From: Isoetes taiwanensis
Lineage: Eukaryota > Streptophyta > Lycopodiopsida > Isoetales > Isoetaceae
Reading direction: 5' to 3'
Length of the DNA: 64,000 bases
Assembly: GCA_021234155.1 (NCBI GenBank)
Contig: JAJEKV010000065.1
Coordinates: forward strand, 6,830,316 to 6,894,315
Position numbers and translations under genes: made by a program. Under the pieces are notes generated by a model. It was not told the origin of the DNA. It was given only the letters and a program-made list of their open reading frames with translations, and did not search any database. Numbering within the stretch: the stretch's first letter is position 1; each line of letters starts with the position of its first letter. Below, piece after piece: positions 31,804 through 42,385 of this stretch.

Positions 31804-33133
31804 CTTTTCGCAGAAAAAAAGTTTTGATTTTGATGAAACTTTTTCGCCAATAGTAAAAATGAGTAGCATACGTATGCTTCTTGCAATAGCTAATGCATGC
31901 AATTGGGAAATCCACCATATGGACGTGCAAACAGCATTCTTAAATGCTGAATTAGAAGAAGATATTTATATGCGCCAGGCTCCTGGGTTTGAGAAAGGCG
32001 AAAACAAGGTCTGGAAATTGAAACGGGCTGTTTATGGATTAAAACAGTCCCCTAGGCAATGGTACAGGTGCATGGATTCATATTTAATAAAACAGAGATA
32101 CACTAAATTGAAGAATGATGGCAATTTGTATCAATTAAAACAGGGTGAAGAGTCTTGCATAATAGCTCTGTACGTGGACGATTGTATCATGGCAGCAACC
32201 TCAATGAAGATACTGAACTATTGTAAGTCTATTCTTACCAAAAGGTTTAGAATGACCGATCTAGGAGAATTACATAAATTCCTAGGCATAGAAGTTCATA
32301 GAGATAGACGAAATGGTATTATTGCACTTTCGCAATCTAGAAACATAGAAGGAGTACTTGAAAGATTTAAGATGCAAGATTGCAATGCAGTGCAGACTCC
32401 AATGGTTTCAGGTATGAAACTGTCCATATCAATGAGTCCACAAACTGAAAAGCAAAAAATGGAAATGGAAGGTGTTCCTTACAGAGAATTAGTTGGGTGT
32501 TTGCTGTACATAGCTAATAGTACAAGACCGGATATCGCGTTTGCTGTTAATGTGCTCAGTCGATTTAATAATAACCCAGGAAGAGGCCATTGGTTAGCTG
32601 CCAAGAGGATTCTTAGATATTTGCAGGGTACAAAAAATATTGGCATTGTGTATTGTTCTAAGGATTTACAGTTGCAAGCGTATTGTGATGCAGACTGGGC
32701 GGGAGATGTAGATAATAGAAAATCTACGTCTGGCTATTTCATGATGTTAGGGGGTGCACCGATAGCTTGGAGATGCAAAAAACAAGGAGCAGTGGCGATG
32801 TCAACTGCCGAGGCTGAATATGCCTCGGCTGCATTAGCAGCAAAGGAGATAGTATGGTGTAAAAGGCTGCTGAATGAAATGGGATTTCATCAAAAAGATC
32901 CGACAGTTCTGTGGTCAGATAGTGCTAGTTGTGTTGCTATGACAAAAAATCCAGTTATGCATGAAAGAACGAAGCATATTGAGCTGGAAATGCACTATAT
33001 CAGAGATATGGTATGTAAAAATATCATTTCTGTAAAGTATGTAGAGACACGTAACCAGCTTGCAGATTTATTGACCAAAGCACTAACAGTTCAAAAGCAC
33101 TTCTTCTTGAAGCAGTTAATAAATTGCAGATGA
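31804..33133 (+). CDS. pol: Copia Pol, reverse transcriptase and RNase H portion
   Basis: After the stop, another frame resumes with FSQKKSFDFDETFSPIVK. Comparison with the family shows that the segment between KWI and this point (usually containing a KARLVAKG block, about 20 residues) is absent. The rest is intact: MDVQTAFLNAELEEDIYM, VYGLKQSPRQWY, the catalytic YVDD at CIIALYVDDCIMA, then RNase H with YCDADWAGD, STSGYFMMLGG, MSTAEAEYASAALA and LADLLTKAL near the end. The stop is TGA at 33131, just before the polypurine tract. Confidence 0.92.
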
Positions 33134-33143
33134 TATGACATGC

Positions 33144-33153
33144 AAGGGGGAAA
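33144..33153 (+). promoter_or_regulatory. Polypurine tract
   Basis: AAGGGGGAAA abuts the 3' LTR and is the plus-strand primer. The same tract is present a second time upstream of the 5' LTR at 28422-28431. Confidence 0.9.
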
Positions 33154-33594
33154 TGTTGAGAAGCATGTCATATATTGTATAATATGGAGTCTACGGAAAA
33201 CATATGATAAGGGTTTCAATGGTCACAATGAAATATGAATTGTTTTCCTATTAGTGATGTTTTGGAGATGAACGGATAAGGCCGGGATGTTTTTAGAAGT
33301 TCTCTAGCAACGAATCTAATATGACCAGTTGTATGATTGGAGAGGCTACGACATGATGGAGTGTAAAATCGTGGAGGTGTGGAGCCGGAACTGTGGATTG
33401 TGCAGGTCGCATTTAGAAGGGAGCCGGATGAACAGTGGTCCGGATGAACAAGGTGCAGTTTGATGTGTATTCCTTTACCATGTAATACAATAAGATATTC
33501 TATTGCCTGATATAAAGATAATCTATTAGACTGGTTAAGATAGATAATTCTGGGCTTGTGATTAGCAGAAGAATTTGTGCTTTAATTTTCAACA
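33154..33594 (+). repeat. Copia 3' LTR
   Basis: 441 bp, TGTTGAGAAG..TTTTCAACA, one substitution from the 5' LTR. It is followed without a short target duplication by ATTTCTCACTCGACC, the first base of the long duplication. Confidence 0.97.
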
Positions 33595-34037
33595 ATTTCT
33601 CACTCGACCTTTGGAAGGATGATTCAAATTTTCATGTTGGTTCCTTGAATCATGCTATCAAAACACTGGAGGACACTTCCGAAGACAATTGGGGTCATTT
33701 GAGAGAAGAAGCTCGGCCTGAGGGCATGTGGGGAACCGCACTCCTAAACAGTGCGGGGTTGAGGACAAAAAAAAACAATTGCACTGGGGTAGACTTTGTA
33801 GCACCTCCTAAGCAACCAGCGCAATTTAAGAGGTTACCTAGGCGGCTCTACTTGCAGCTAGACAACTGCGCGGGGCAGAACAAGAACAGATATCTCTTCT
33901 CTTATCTATCCTATCTTGTGTGGTTGGGTGTTTTTGATCAAATACAGGTTGGCTTCATGATGGTAGGCCACACTCATGATGACATTGATGCGCTCTTCGG
34001 TAACTATTCAACGCAATCGCAGGTCGGATGCTCTAAC
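33595..34037 (+). repeat. Long direct duplication flanking the copia element, right copy
   Basis: Matches 27881-28325. This copy keeps an open reading frame through QLDNC and GHTHDD, so it is closer to the ancestral target. Confidence 0.95.
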
Positions 34038-35014
34038 TATTCGAAACTAATGCAACTCTTCCGAAATGTAGCACAAAGGCACCGACACCATACCTTGTTA
34101 CCGAGGTTCCCCATTGGAAGGGGTTCAGTAAAGGTTACATTCCTGATAAGAAGGACCGTTTGGTTGGTCACTTGGAGCCCCTATTATTCAAGTTCTGCAT
34201 GAATGATGGGTGGCCATTAATGTATTACAAGATGAGACCTAGTCATAGAGAATGGTTGCCGAAAAAGGGTATTCGGATGTGGAAAGCGGATGACAATGGT
34301 TTGCCAAAGATACCGATTGGCTCGCCCAAGACCTGTCAAGGCCATATGCATGCCTCAAGGACATAGGAGCATTGAGGTCGCCCATTAGAAGTACATGATG
34401 CATTGGGCTAACATCTCCGTGGCTGGTGTGAACTCGTGGTCTAATACCTACATGAACGAGGTCATGGACTACTGGGTGCGGCGGATGCGTGTGCTAGGTG
34501 AAGTACCCCGGGCAATCCGTGAATTCAGAACTTCGCCCCAAACAAGGCAAGAGCCCGAATCTATTCGTGTCGATCGATATGACGCCTGGTCGCCTATGTT
34601 GGACCTGCTAAGGATAAACACAAAATGCAGTGGAGATATTTGACCCATACCAAGATGTACAGAAAGTTATGTTTCTTCTTGTAAGACCAGCAGATGCATG
34701 TCCTACATGGGTAGCGTATGCGGAAGAGGATCCAATACAAGATCCCACTGCCCCTCATTATAACGAGGTTTTGTTTCTTGGTGGGAGCCTCGTGGCTAGG
34801 AAAGGCACCCCTACGCTCAACAAGACGGATCGGCTGGGCAAAAAAGTGGAGGCCGAATCCTAATGACGAACCACGTTATCAGCCTCTCAAAACGATAGAC
34901 TATGCTTGGTTTGTGGAACCGAAGCCATTATTGGTTGTGATACCTCCTATTGTAGGAATCCAGCTACAGGAATTGCTTGCTAAAGAGGCATCCGAGGAAG
35001 GAGATGAAACTTGA
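33595..35014 (+). pseudogene. DUF7869-like transposon protein, part 3' of the copia insertion
   Basis: The continuation of the gene at 26212. One frame reads FSLDLWKDDSNFHVGSLNHA, then RRLYLQLDNCAGQNKNRYLF and GFMMVGHTHDDIDALFG, the two most conserved acidic/His motifs of the family, up to 34202. Frame changes follow: GHLEPLLFKFCMNDGWP with MRPSHREWLPKKGIRMWK (34160-34366), MDYWVRRMRVLGEVP (34395-34643), PADACPTWVAYAEEDP with VLFLGGSLV (34630-34863), and a final basic/Trp segment ending KEASEEGDET. The order is collinear with the opposite-strand copy at 38-40.5 kb. Several frameshifts make it a pseudogene, although the right-hand copy of the duplicated part is itself intact. Confidence 0.65.
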
Positions 35015-35189
35015 GTCTTACAGGTACATTGAAGCATTTCACAATAGACTATTTATTATCCATAACATCACCACAATAGACTATTTATTATTCATTACGC
35101 CTTGCATTTTTCATCTTAACACAAGAGCTCTTACACTATAACATGTTGAACAATGATTCATTCATCTTCGTGGATCTGTAGTAGTGATC

Positions 35190-35445
35190 CCCGATATCTC
35201 ATAGCTCATGCGCGCCGAGAAGCCAAATCAGATGGATCATCACACACGAATTGATGCAGAACTAACGAATCTCAAGCCCCAAAGCTTTCTTCATGGTAGG
35301 GATCAAGAAGAAGATGCCCCTGCCTAGGCAACCAACAAGATCGAGTGGCTCATTGAGCACTTGATCGCCGATGTGGTGAACCGATGAAGGCTTAAAAATC
35401 CATGGGAGATGAATGAACTTTAGCCCCGGCGAGAAGTTTTATAGT
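35190..35445 (-). pseudogene. Decayed duplicate of the small gene at 35766-36008
   Basis: On the minus strand a CACTATAAAAC box is followed by TTCATTCATCTCCCATGG, matching the promoter and start of 35766-36008 (CACTATAAAAACAGC, TTCATCTTCCATGG). Here the ATG is followed after two codons by TAA and the frame is lost. Confidence 0.5.
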
Positions 35446-35765
35446 GAGGTAGAATTATTGGGGTAGACTTTACCCCAATTATTGCACGTGTATAAGACTG
35501 TTGTATACATACAAGTATAATACATCTTTCGTATGGATATGTTTTGTGGATTCATGATGGTAGAAGTGTTTGTGCTTTAGTAATTCGGGTGTGATTGAAA
35601 AGCTTGCAGACATAGTGGACGTCGAAGAGCACACCCCTACACTACACTCAGGTATGATACATCAAACAATATTCATTGTGCTATTACATCCTTACATAAT
35701 TTATAGGTGCTCATACCATTATTATATCATAAACAGATACAGTGGTCATCATTGATGACATTGAT

Positions 35766-36008
35766 TCACTCATCATCAACACCAAAGCACGTGATGCTAT
35801 TCAGCTCATAGATCTCTTGATCAGGAAGCCAGTAAATGTGGACCACAACACGAGTGAGCTTCTTGCAAGCACTAGCAGGACCATCAGCTTTAGATTGGAG
35901 CCATGGATCAAGATTAACACCATTTCTAGCGCATTCATTCAGATCGTTGTAGCTCAAGTAGCACTTGAAAGATCGGATGTGCTCTGGACGAGGCATCGAG
36001 GAAGCCAT
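35766..36008 (-). CDS. Small hypothetical protein, 80 residues
   Basis: The ATG at 36008 has a strong plant context (CCATGGCT) and lies about 35 bp downstream of TATAAAA on the same strand (near 36040). The protein begins MASSMPRPEHIRSFKCYLSY and contains NDLNECARNGVNLDPWLQSK and VVVHIYWLPDQEIYEL, with no signal peptide or membrane segment and three Cys. I do not recognise it. A TATA box, start context and a decayed tandem duplicate 600 bp away support a real, recently duplicated promoter-gene unit. Confidence 0.5.
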   Translation of the reverse strand: MASSMPRPEHIRSFKCYLSYNDLNECARNGVNLDPWLQSKADGPASACKKLTRVVVHIYWLPDQEIYELNSITCFGVDDE

Positions 36009-36039
36009 GGAAGATGAATGATCTCCACCCCCGAGTCGA

Positions 36040-36050
36040 GCTGTTTTTAT
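36040..36050 (-). promoter_or_regulatory. TATA box of the small gene
   Basis: CACTATAAAAAC on the minus strand, about 35 bp before the ATG at 36008. The duplicated copy has CACTATAAAAC near 35434-35444. Confidence 0.5.
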
Positions 36051-36299
36051 AGTGAAGTAAAATTATTGATGTGAATTATTGGTGTAGATTGTAGGGCCAT
36101 TATTGGGCTTCTACAAGTATCATGTACACGTACAAGTATAACTCATAATTTGTATGTATATGTGTATGTTAATTACCTCATGTTTGTTGGGCTCGAGAAC
36201 TAGGTGAAAGTATTCGTGCTTGAGCAAATAAGGTGTGCTTAAAATTCTCAAAATTGCGTTATTTTATCCAATTAATGAAATCATGCTTTAAACTGTTAG

Positions 36300-37125
36300 G
36301 ATGCGTATACCACACCAAACCATGCACCATACCATGCCCCACACTCATCATATTCACCAGAACGAGCACCTTAGTGCTGTGTACATTACCACACACCACA
36401 CCCCACCACACACCATACACCAAATGTGTGGTGGTAGCAAAGAGTTGTAGGACATTGTGCAGGGTGGTGGAGTGTGGTGGTGGTAGTGGTGTGTTTGACC
36501 TGAAACCAAATGCTATTAGCAATGATGATAACTTGTTCTAATGTTGCAAGGACATATTTAATTGATGCTGGAAAGACTCAATTGAAAGCATACAATTGAG
36601 TGGTGGTGGTGGAGTGGTGGTGGAGGAGTGGTGGTGGAGTGGTGGTGGAGGAGTGTGGTGGTGGAGAGTGGTGGAGTGTGGTGGTGGTGGAGTGTGGTGG
36701 GGGGTGTGGTGGTGGTGGCGTGGTGTTGGTGTGGTGTGATGTGGTGTGGTGGAGTGTTGTGGTGGTGGTGGAGTGTGGTGGAGGGGTGTGGTGTGGTACA
36801 TGGTTGAGTGTGGTGGTGGTGGAGTGTGGTGGTGGTGGTGGGTGTGGTGGAGGGGTGTGGTGTGGGATATGGTGGAGTGTGGTGGAGGGGTGTGGTAATG
36901 GACAATGTGGTGCATGTGGTGGTAATGTGGTGGTCGCAAAAATGTGATGGTAGTCTATGGTGGTGGGATAGATGATGGGGTGTGGTGGGATGAGGTGGGA
37001 GAATAAATAAAATTGAATCCACACATATCATACATTAACATGCACACACCCACATGACACCATAGACATAACGCACCCCACACCACACCACACCACACCA
37101 TCACGACACCACACCACACATCACA
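36300..37125. repeat. GTGGTG/CCACCA minisatellite, opposite orientation
   Basis: The core at 36598-36905 repeats GTGGTGGTGGAGTGTGGTGG, the inverse complement of the array at 14255-14600. CACCACACC-rich flanks lie at 36310-36410 and 37075-37130. Long His/Pro frames on the minus strand are artefacts. Confidence 0.9.
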
Positions 37126-37363
37126 TCACATCACTTTTATCCTATTTAAATCGACATAAAAAATCGCTTCTTTTGCTCTCATAACATTTCTGAAATTCGT
37201 ACACCCTGATAATAATTACATTCCTCTTCTAATCATTAGAAAAGGATCTGGGTCCTAAATCCTATTCCTGCGTCTGATTTTTGGCTTTTCATTCTCAAGC
37301 GAACAAGTTCATTCCGGCAATGGTAGGGATGTTCAGAGCTCAATACGGGTACGGCCTACCCGG

Positions 37364-37816
37364 GTGAGCGAGGAGGCCCTTCGGCATATGTTAACCAGGG
37401 CTTGTGACCAATCTCTGAAGGTGGATATGCCTAAATCTACCTTCTTTGCTGAATTCGAAGCCACCCTAAACCCATACAGCAGAATGGATGCTGGGCCTTC
37501 AATGGCTATTTTTGAGGTCGGATTGACAGGAAGTGAACTCAGAGACAAGGTCCATGACCTTATGTTACATGCTGCTGCAAAGACAGCCAGTGCATTTGTT
37601 ATTAGTCACTTGCTCGCTCTGAGTCAGCAACAGCGGGAATTACTGGCACGGTTGCGTTCTTACCACCAGGGGATGCAGGAAGCACTGGCAAACCTGATCT
37701 TGTTAAATAACCATCATTCAATTAAATTGGGTTTATGTCTTAATTTTGGGACAAATTTCATATTGCATGTTTTTAGTAGCATATTCAAATTCACACATTT
37801 CACCTCAAAATTATGA
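37364..37816 (+). CDS. Hypothetical helical protein
   Basis: A frame of about 150 codons starting near a GTG at 37364, with a possible upstream ATG at 37320 in another frame. The first 110 residues read as a real protein: MLTRACDQSLKVDMPKSTFF, AIFEVGLTGSELRDKVHDLM, LLALSQQQRELLARLRSYHQ. The last 35 residues are Phe/His-rich and probably read into non-coding sequence. No domain is recognised. A start codon and promoter are uncertain, so it could be an internal exon. Confidence 0.35.
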   Translation: MSEEALRHMLTRACDQSLKVDMPKSTFFAEFEATLNPYSRMDAGPSMAIFEVGLTGSELRDKVHDLMLHAAAKTASAFVISHLLALSQQQRELLARLRSYHQGMQEALANLILLNNHHSIKLGLCLNFGTNFILHVFSSIFKFTHFTSKL

Positions 37817-38118
37817 AAACGTAATATCATGTTATTTACAAAATAGTCAATATTTCACAATATAGCACCATATCATAAAAACGTGATAACAAAAATTTAC
37901 ATAGTTATTCAACTTTCTTCAAGCACCCCCAATGATATCATAGCCTTCTTCCCCGACATCCCTCGAGGTATTGTAATTCTCGCATTTCTAGCCGGAATAG
38001 TGTTTGGAGTCCATGAGTACAAAACACTTTCATAGTCTAGCCAAAGATCAGGATCACTTTCAGTTCTCCTCCATTTCTTTGTCCAACAATCGAAAACCTT
38101 TCTTTATCCGATCGTTGG

Positions 38119-40567
38119 TCAACCGATGCCTTTGGACACCACCATTCCACCCACATGGTTGAAGTTAATATTACCTTCTTCTTTGCAAATATCAGAGATA
38201 GTGAACCCCAACCACACTGGATATGTATCTAAATCTGCTGGCTTTACTACCACAAATTGGTGGCATTCCAAGTCAGTGGAAGGTTCATAAGCATCCATGC
38301 CTAGAAACTTTGGCCTATTGTTCTTAGGACCAACATAGTGTTTGTCAGAAGGAGGAGGAGCATATTGCTTATGAATGCTACTTACAGTGTCATCAACATC
38401 CTCAGCACCTGCTAAGGTCTTCCACCTAGTTTTAGGCAACCACCCTTCTTTCAATTCATCTGAGGATGTGTCTATCTCCCCCAACAAGTTAATCACCTTC
38501 TTCCAGTAAGCCACCAAGGCACTGGGTTGGTGTCATCCGGATTGGTTTGCCAATGCTTTATATAGTCTTGGATTCCTTCCTTAGTCAATCCCAATTGCTT
38601 CACTTCTTCAGTAGGTTTTAAAGCTTTTGGTTGACCTAGAGGTATCATAGGCTTGCCATTCTCATCTCTACGCCATATTTCCTCCCCTCCTCTCCACTCA
38701 TCCTCTGAAGGTCTCATCTTCCATTGGAAGATTGGAATCCCATCTCTCACCCAAAAGTGAACTGCAGAGGCACGGAATGACCTTCAAGATCCAATGTATA
38801 ACCATCCACAAAGCTCTTCCAATCGGGCACTTCTTCTATGAGAGAAGCTATAGGGTTTGGAGTAGTGCATTCATGCAAGATTTCCATTAGCCTAGGAAAG
38901 TTGGTCCTTGTTTGTCTGCTTCAAGATACAACTATATTTGCCAAATAATGCATCCACATCCTCATGGGTATGCCCGGCATAAGAAACCCTAAATTAACTC
39001 TTTCAAATATCCCCACAAATGTTAAGTAGGATAGGAAAGAAAACATCCACTGTTCTTATTTTGGCCAAAGACAATTATCAAGTTGCAAGAGAAACCTTTT
39101 GGGTAGATCTTGAGGTTTAGCACGATGAAGTTGAAGCTCCAACATGTTCATTAGACCCATGCTTCCTAAACCTTGCCTTGCTGAACTTTTCAATATTGTT
39201 AGGGTTTCCATCTAACAATGCTCTATGTAGTGCCCGGCTAGTCAGAAGGTCCCGGAGGTGACCATTGTATCCATTTTCATAGTTTCTCAAACACCTCATG
39301 ATACTCCCAATATGAAAATCTGGACCATCACTCCACAACTCTAAGCTAAAATGGCCATAGTAGGTTTGATTCTGCCCATGCAAGATTGCCCCATCATTGA
39401 GATCTGTAAAGGGTATGATCTTCCACATGACTTTGGTATGTACTTGAATTGTGGAAGACAAGTCTTTTCTGGTCCATCTTGTCATGTATAATACATAAAT
39501 AGTTATTGGGTTCCAATGCGCATAAAGTCCTCCACATCCAATAACATGATCTACATGATAGTTGGTCACCATATGGTCCTTCATATGCTCCCTTATCCTA
39601 GCCCTTTGACTAGGTTGCACGCCTTATCAAGAGTCTCCTTCAACTTAGCACATAAATTGCACTTTGCAAAGTTGTTTGAAGTTGCTATGGTGACATGATT
39701 GAAATGCTTCTTCCATAACCTACTAAAGCTAGGTTGGGATATTGGAAGAATTCCCAATTTTCAAGTAGGGGAATTCACTTCTTCCAAAATACTCTTTTGA
39801 GTACAATGTGATGGCAACCTTTTCTCAACAAGCTTGCTCTTCCCTTTTCATCCCTTACGCTTTTGTGTGGCATAGACTACGCATTGAAATCAATATATTT
39901 TTCAAATATCTCCCCAGCAGCCGGGGTCCTAGGCGTTGGTCTCAACAAACCATTATTTCCATGTAAAGCAATCCCGTCCCCTCTCTTTGTTTTTTGCCAA
40001 TTATGCCATGAAGAAGTTGGAATTGCATGGATACTCTGCCATGCTTTTGCACATATCCATTTGCCTAGCAAAGGGTATCTTTTTCTGTTTGGGTTTCTTT
40101 CATCTTGAAGTGCATGCTTTCGAAGATTGTGTACATGTAGGTCCTCCTCTCATCAACGATTGTACTCTTGAAAAGTGGCTCTTGCTTCCACCAATTGTTC
40201 TATTGTGAAGAATTGCATACAATCACTCCAACAACAATCTGAGGCCCCTAACCTTCACCATTGTCTCTCCCGCGTTTGGTGTCACTAATCAACTTGGCTC
40301 TTTTGCTAGGATAATGTCCGCAACCGATACTTCTCCCCTTTTGCCTAGGTTTAGAGTTCCAACCGCCAATGGATCAATATCAAGACAATCATTGTCCCCA
40401 ACAACCTCGGGGCTCGGAAAAATATAATCCTCCACAAATTGAACACTACTTATAGGCCATGCCATGATGCAAGGAACCTCCAATTGCTTGACACAACCAA
40501 AACATTCCTTGTCACCCAAACCTTTACCTTTCCAGGTTGTCTTCCAACATCGAAATTGCAATACCAA
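38119..40567 (-). pseudogene. DUF7869-like transposon protein, second copy
   Basis: Collinear with 26212-35014, on the opposite strand. Frame 39620-39117 has IPFTDLNDGAILHGQNQTYY and GHFSLELWSDGPDFHIGSI (compare GHFSLDLWKDDSNFHVGS). Near 39075 the reading RFLLQLDNC corresponds to QLDNC, after which the frame breaks. Near 38990-38930 VSYAGHTHEDVDALFGKYSC corresponds to GHTHDDIDALFGNYS. Frame 38750-38493 has IPIFQWKMRPSEDEW, and 38517-38119 has FVVVKPADLDTYPVWLGF. The upstream part to 40567 (CCWKTTWKGKG-like, WPISSVQFVEDYIF) is weaker. Multiple stops and shifts show decay; divergence from copy 1 suggests an older insertion. Confidence 0.6.
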
Positions 40568-40569
40568 TA

Positions 40570-41200
40570 TTGTCTTCCCCTAGCCTTTCATCATTAACGG
40601 CTTGACCGGGATCTGCTAGCACAATGACTCCTTGGCCTACTATTTCCTTGTTGCACTTGTGCATGATTCTCACCTTCTTGTTCCTCCATTGCACCCTACT
40701 ATAGAGGACTAATTGTTTTTCTTCAACATTCTTGCTAGGAGTTGGTTTTCATTGATATTGCTCTTTTCACCATCTTGAGTTGGAGGGGCACCATTGACCC
40801 TAGGCAAATTGCACCCTTTTTAGTCAATGAGTAAGAAAAATTATTACACCATAAGATAAAAAAGCATTACATTTATGGAATATGTAGAGGTAAATCAAAT
40901 TTTTTTAAAAGCAAGAAATTCCTTGGAAATAGGTTTAATATAATAATAACAATGGGCTTAAAACGAAATCATTTAAAACAAGAATTTTCATGGCAACAAC
41001 AAAGAAATGACATTTTATATAAATATATCCAAATTTTAATTATCGAAAATTTGGATATATGATTACTGAAAAAAGACATATAACTAATAGGCGGAGAATT
41101 TATTATCCATAATAATATACCCTAGATAATATAGTCATGGAATTTTAAATGCGCTGGCGTGTTATTTGAGGCAATTAATTATTCACGCTAAGAGCTAATT
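40570..41200. other. No gene recognised
   Basis: AT-rich spacer. A short inverted word, AAATTTTAATTATCGAAAATT, lies near 41031. Confidence 0.4.
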
Positions 41201-41235
41201 AACCCTATATAAATCCGGTTCACGCTCTCAAGACC
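41140..41235 (+). promoter_or_regulatory. Repeated promoter-like block, copy 1
   Basis: CAATTAATTATTCACGCTAA, CCCTATATAAATCC and TTCACGCTCTC occur in order, with TATATAAA near 41208. The same order occurs at 42290-42385. The block precedes the acidic ORF at 41267 by about 55 bp. Confidence 0.5.
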
Positions 41236-41266
41236 ATTCTGTCCCAATTTTTTTTTTCTGCCCGCC

Positions 41267-41623
41267 ATGAAGCGTTCCGCCTCTGCGCTTCATGAAGAAC
41301 CCGAGGTCTCGTCAAAGAGACGTCGGGTTGAAGAACCCCCTTCCCCCCCCGCTCATCGATTTCCTTGCCCAATTCTCCTCGATTCCCGATTCGAGGAGGA
41401 TGATGCCGATTTTGAAGAGGAGGAATTGAGCTCCTCTGATTCCTCTGATTCTGAAGAGGAGGAAGAGGAGGAAGAGGAGGAGTTGGAGGAAGAGGAGGAG
41501 ATGTCCTCCCAAGAGCATGAAACCGCTCTGCTTCAGGGTTGGCTTGACCCTGAAACAGAGAATGAAATCTCTGAAGAAGAGGAGGAGGAGGAAGAAGAGG
41601 AGGAGGGGGGAGGAAGAGGATGA
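41267..41623 (+). CDS. Small acidic protein with N-terminal basic cluster
   Basis: 118 codons from an ATG about 55 bp after a TATA box. The N-terminus (MKRSASALHEEPEVSSKRRR) carries a nuclear-localisation-like basic patch; the rest is dominated by runs of Glu with Ser-Asp-Ser pieces, and the end is Gly-rich. Such composition occurs in chromatin and nucleolar proteins, but no family can be named. The Glu runs come from a GAGGAGGAAGAG-type microsatellite, so length is probably variable. Confidence 0.45.
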   Translation: MKRSASALHEEPEVSSKRRRVEEPPSPPAHRFPCPILLDSRFEEDDADFEEEELSSSDSSDSEEEEEEEEEELEEEEEMSSQEHETALLQGWLDPETENEISEEEEEEEEEEEGGGRG

Positions 41624-42289
41624 GGAGGAAGGTCGAGAATTGACCGGTTTTAGAATGGTTGAGAGATGAGCGAGGTTTGCATGTCCTTTTTTTATTTTTT
41701 TTCACCTTTCTTTCTTTTCTAACACCTTTCTTTCTTCTTTGTTCGGGACGTGGAAGATCAATGATGCGAGATCCCTGTGCATCTTGTAAAAACCTTTCGG
41801 GCATTTTGTAAAGCCTTGGGCATTTTGTAAAAACCATTCTTGGCATCTGTACATATCAATTTTGAATGAAATCAAATAGTTTTCTTCACAAACTTTTTTT
41901 CTTCAAACAGGTTTTCTTCAAACAGTTTTTTACGTACATAAAAATATTTTGAATGAAATCAAACTGTTTTCTCCAAGCATTTTGTCTCCAAAGTGTTTTC
42001 TCCAAAATTTTGTCTCTGCATTTGTGTCGACAAAGTCTCCGGGAACACTATAAATCAATCACGCCGCAGATAGGAAATTTTCCTATCGACCTAAAACAAT
42101 TCCCCAACTCAACAAGTCATTTTTAGCCTTGATAATTTTGCCTTTAAAATTATTTTTAATTTAGCCTATATAAAATTTGAAATTCTTTTTTTTTTTTTTT
42201 GCAATGAATGGAATAAAATCTTGGAGAATTTATTGCATGAAATGCAATATTCTCCATATATACCATATACATGTCATATGCGGGAAGAC

Positions 42290-42385
42290 CGTAAAAGCGT
42301 GTTAATTCAAGCAATCAATTATTCACGCTAACTTATTTCTAATTGTGCCTATATAAATCCATTTTCACGCTCTCCAAGTTCCTAC
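42290..42385 (+). promoter_or_regulatory. Repeated promoter-like block, copy 2
   Basis: CAATCAATTATTCACGCTAA, GCCTATATAAATCC and TTCACGCTCTCC match copy 1 in order and spacing. No clear ORF follows directly; the next possible exon ends CTCAAGGTTAG near 42672. Confidence 0.5.

Larger units (their letters stand above)
28432..33594 (+). mobile_element. Ty1/copia LTR retrotransposon, young but defective
   Basis: A 5.16 kb element with 441 bp LTRs that differ at one site, a tRNA-iMet-type primer site (TGGTATCAGAGC, directly after the 5' LTR) and a polypurine tract (AAGGGGGAAA, just before the 3' LTR). Domain order is gag, protease, integrase, reverse transcriptase, RNase H, which defines Ty1/copia. 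Near-identical LTRs indicate very recent insertion, yet gag and pol are in different frames and about 20 codons at the start of reverse transcriptase are lost. It may therefore have moved using proteins of a relative. It lacks the usual 5 bp target duplication; instead about 445 bp of target is repeated. Confidence 0.95.
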
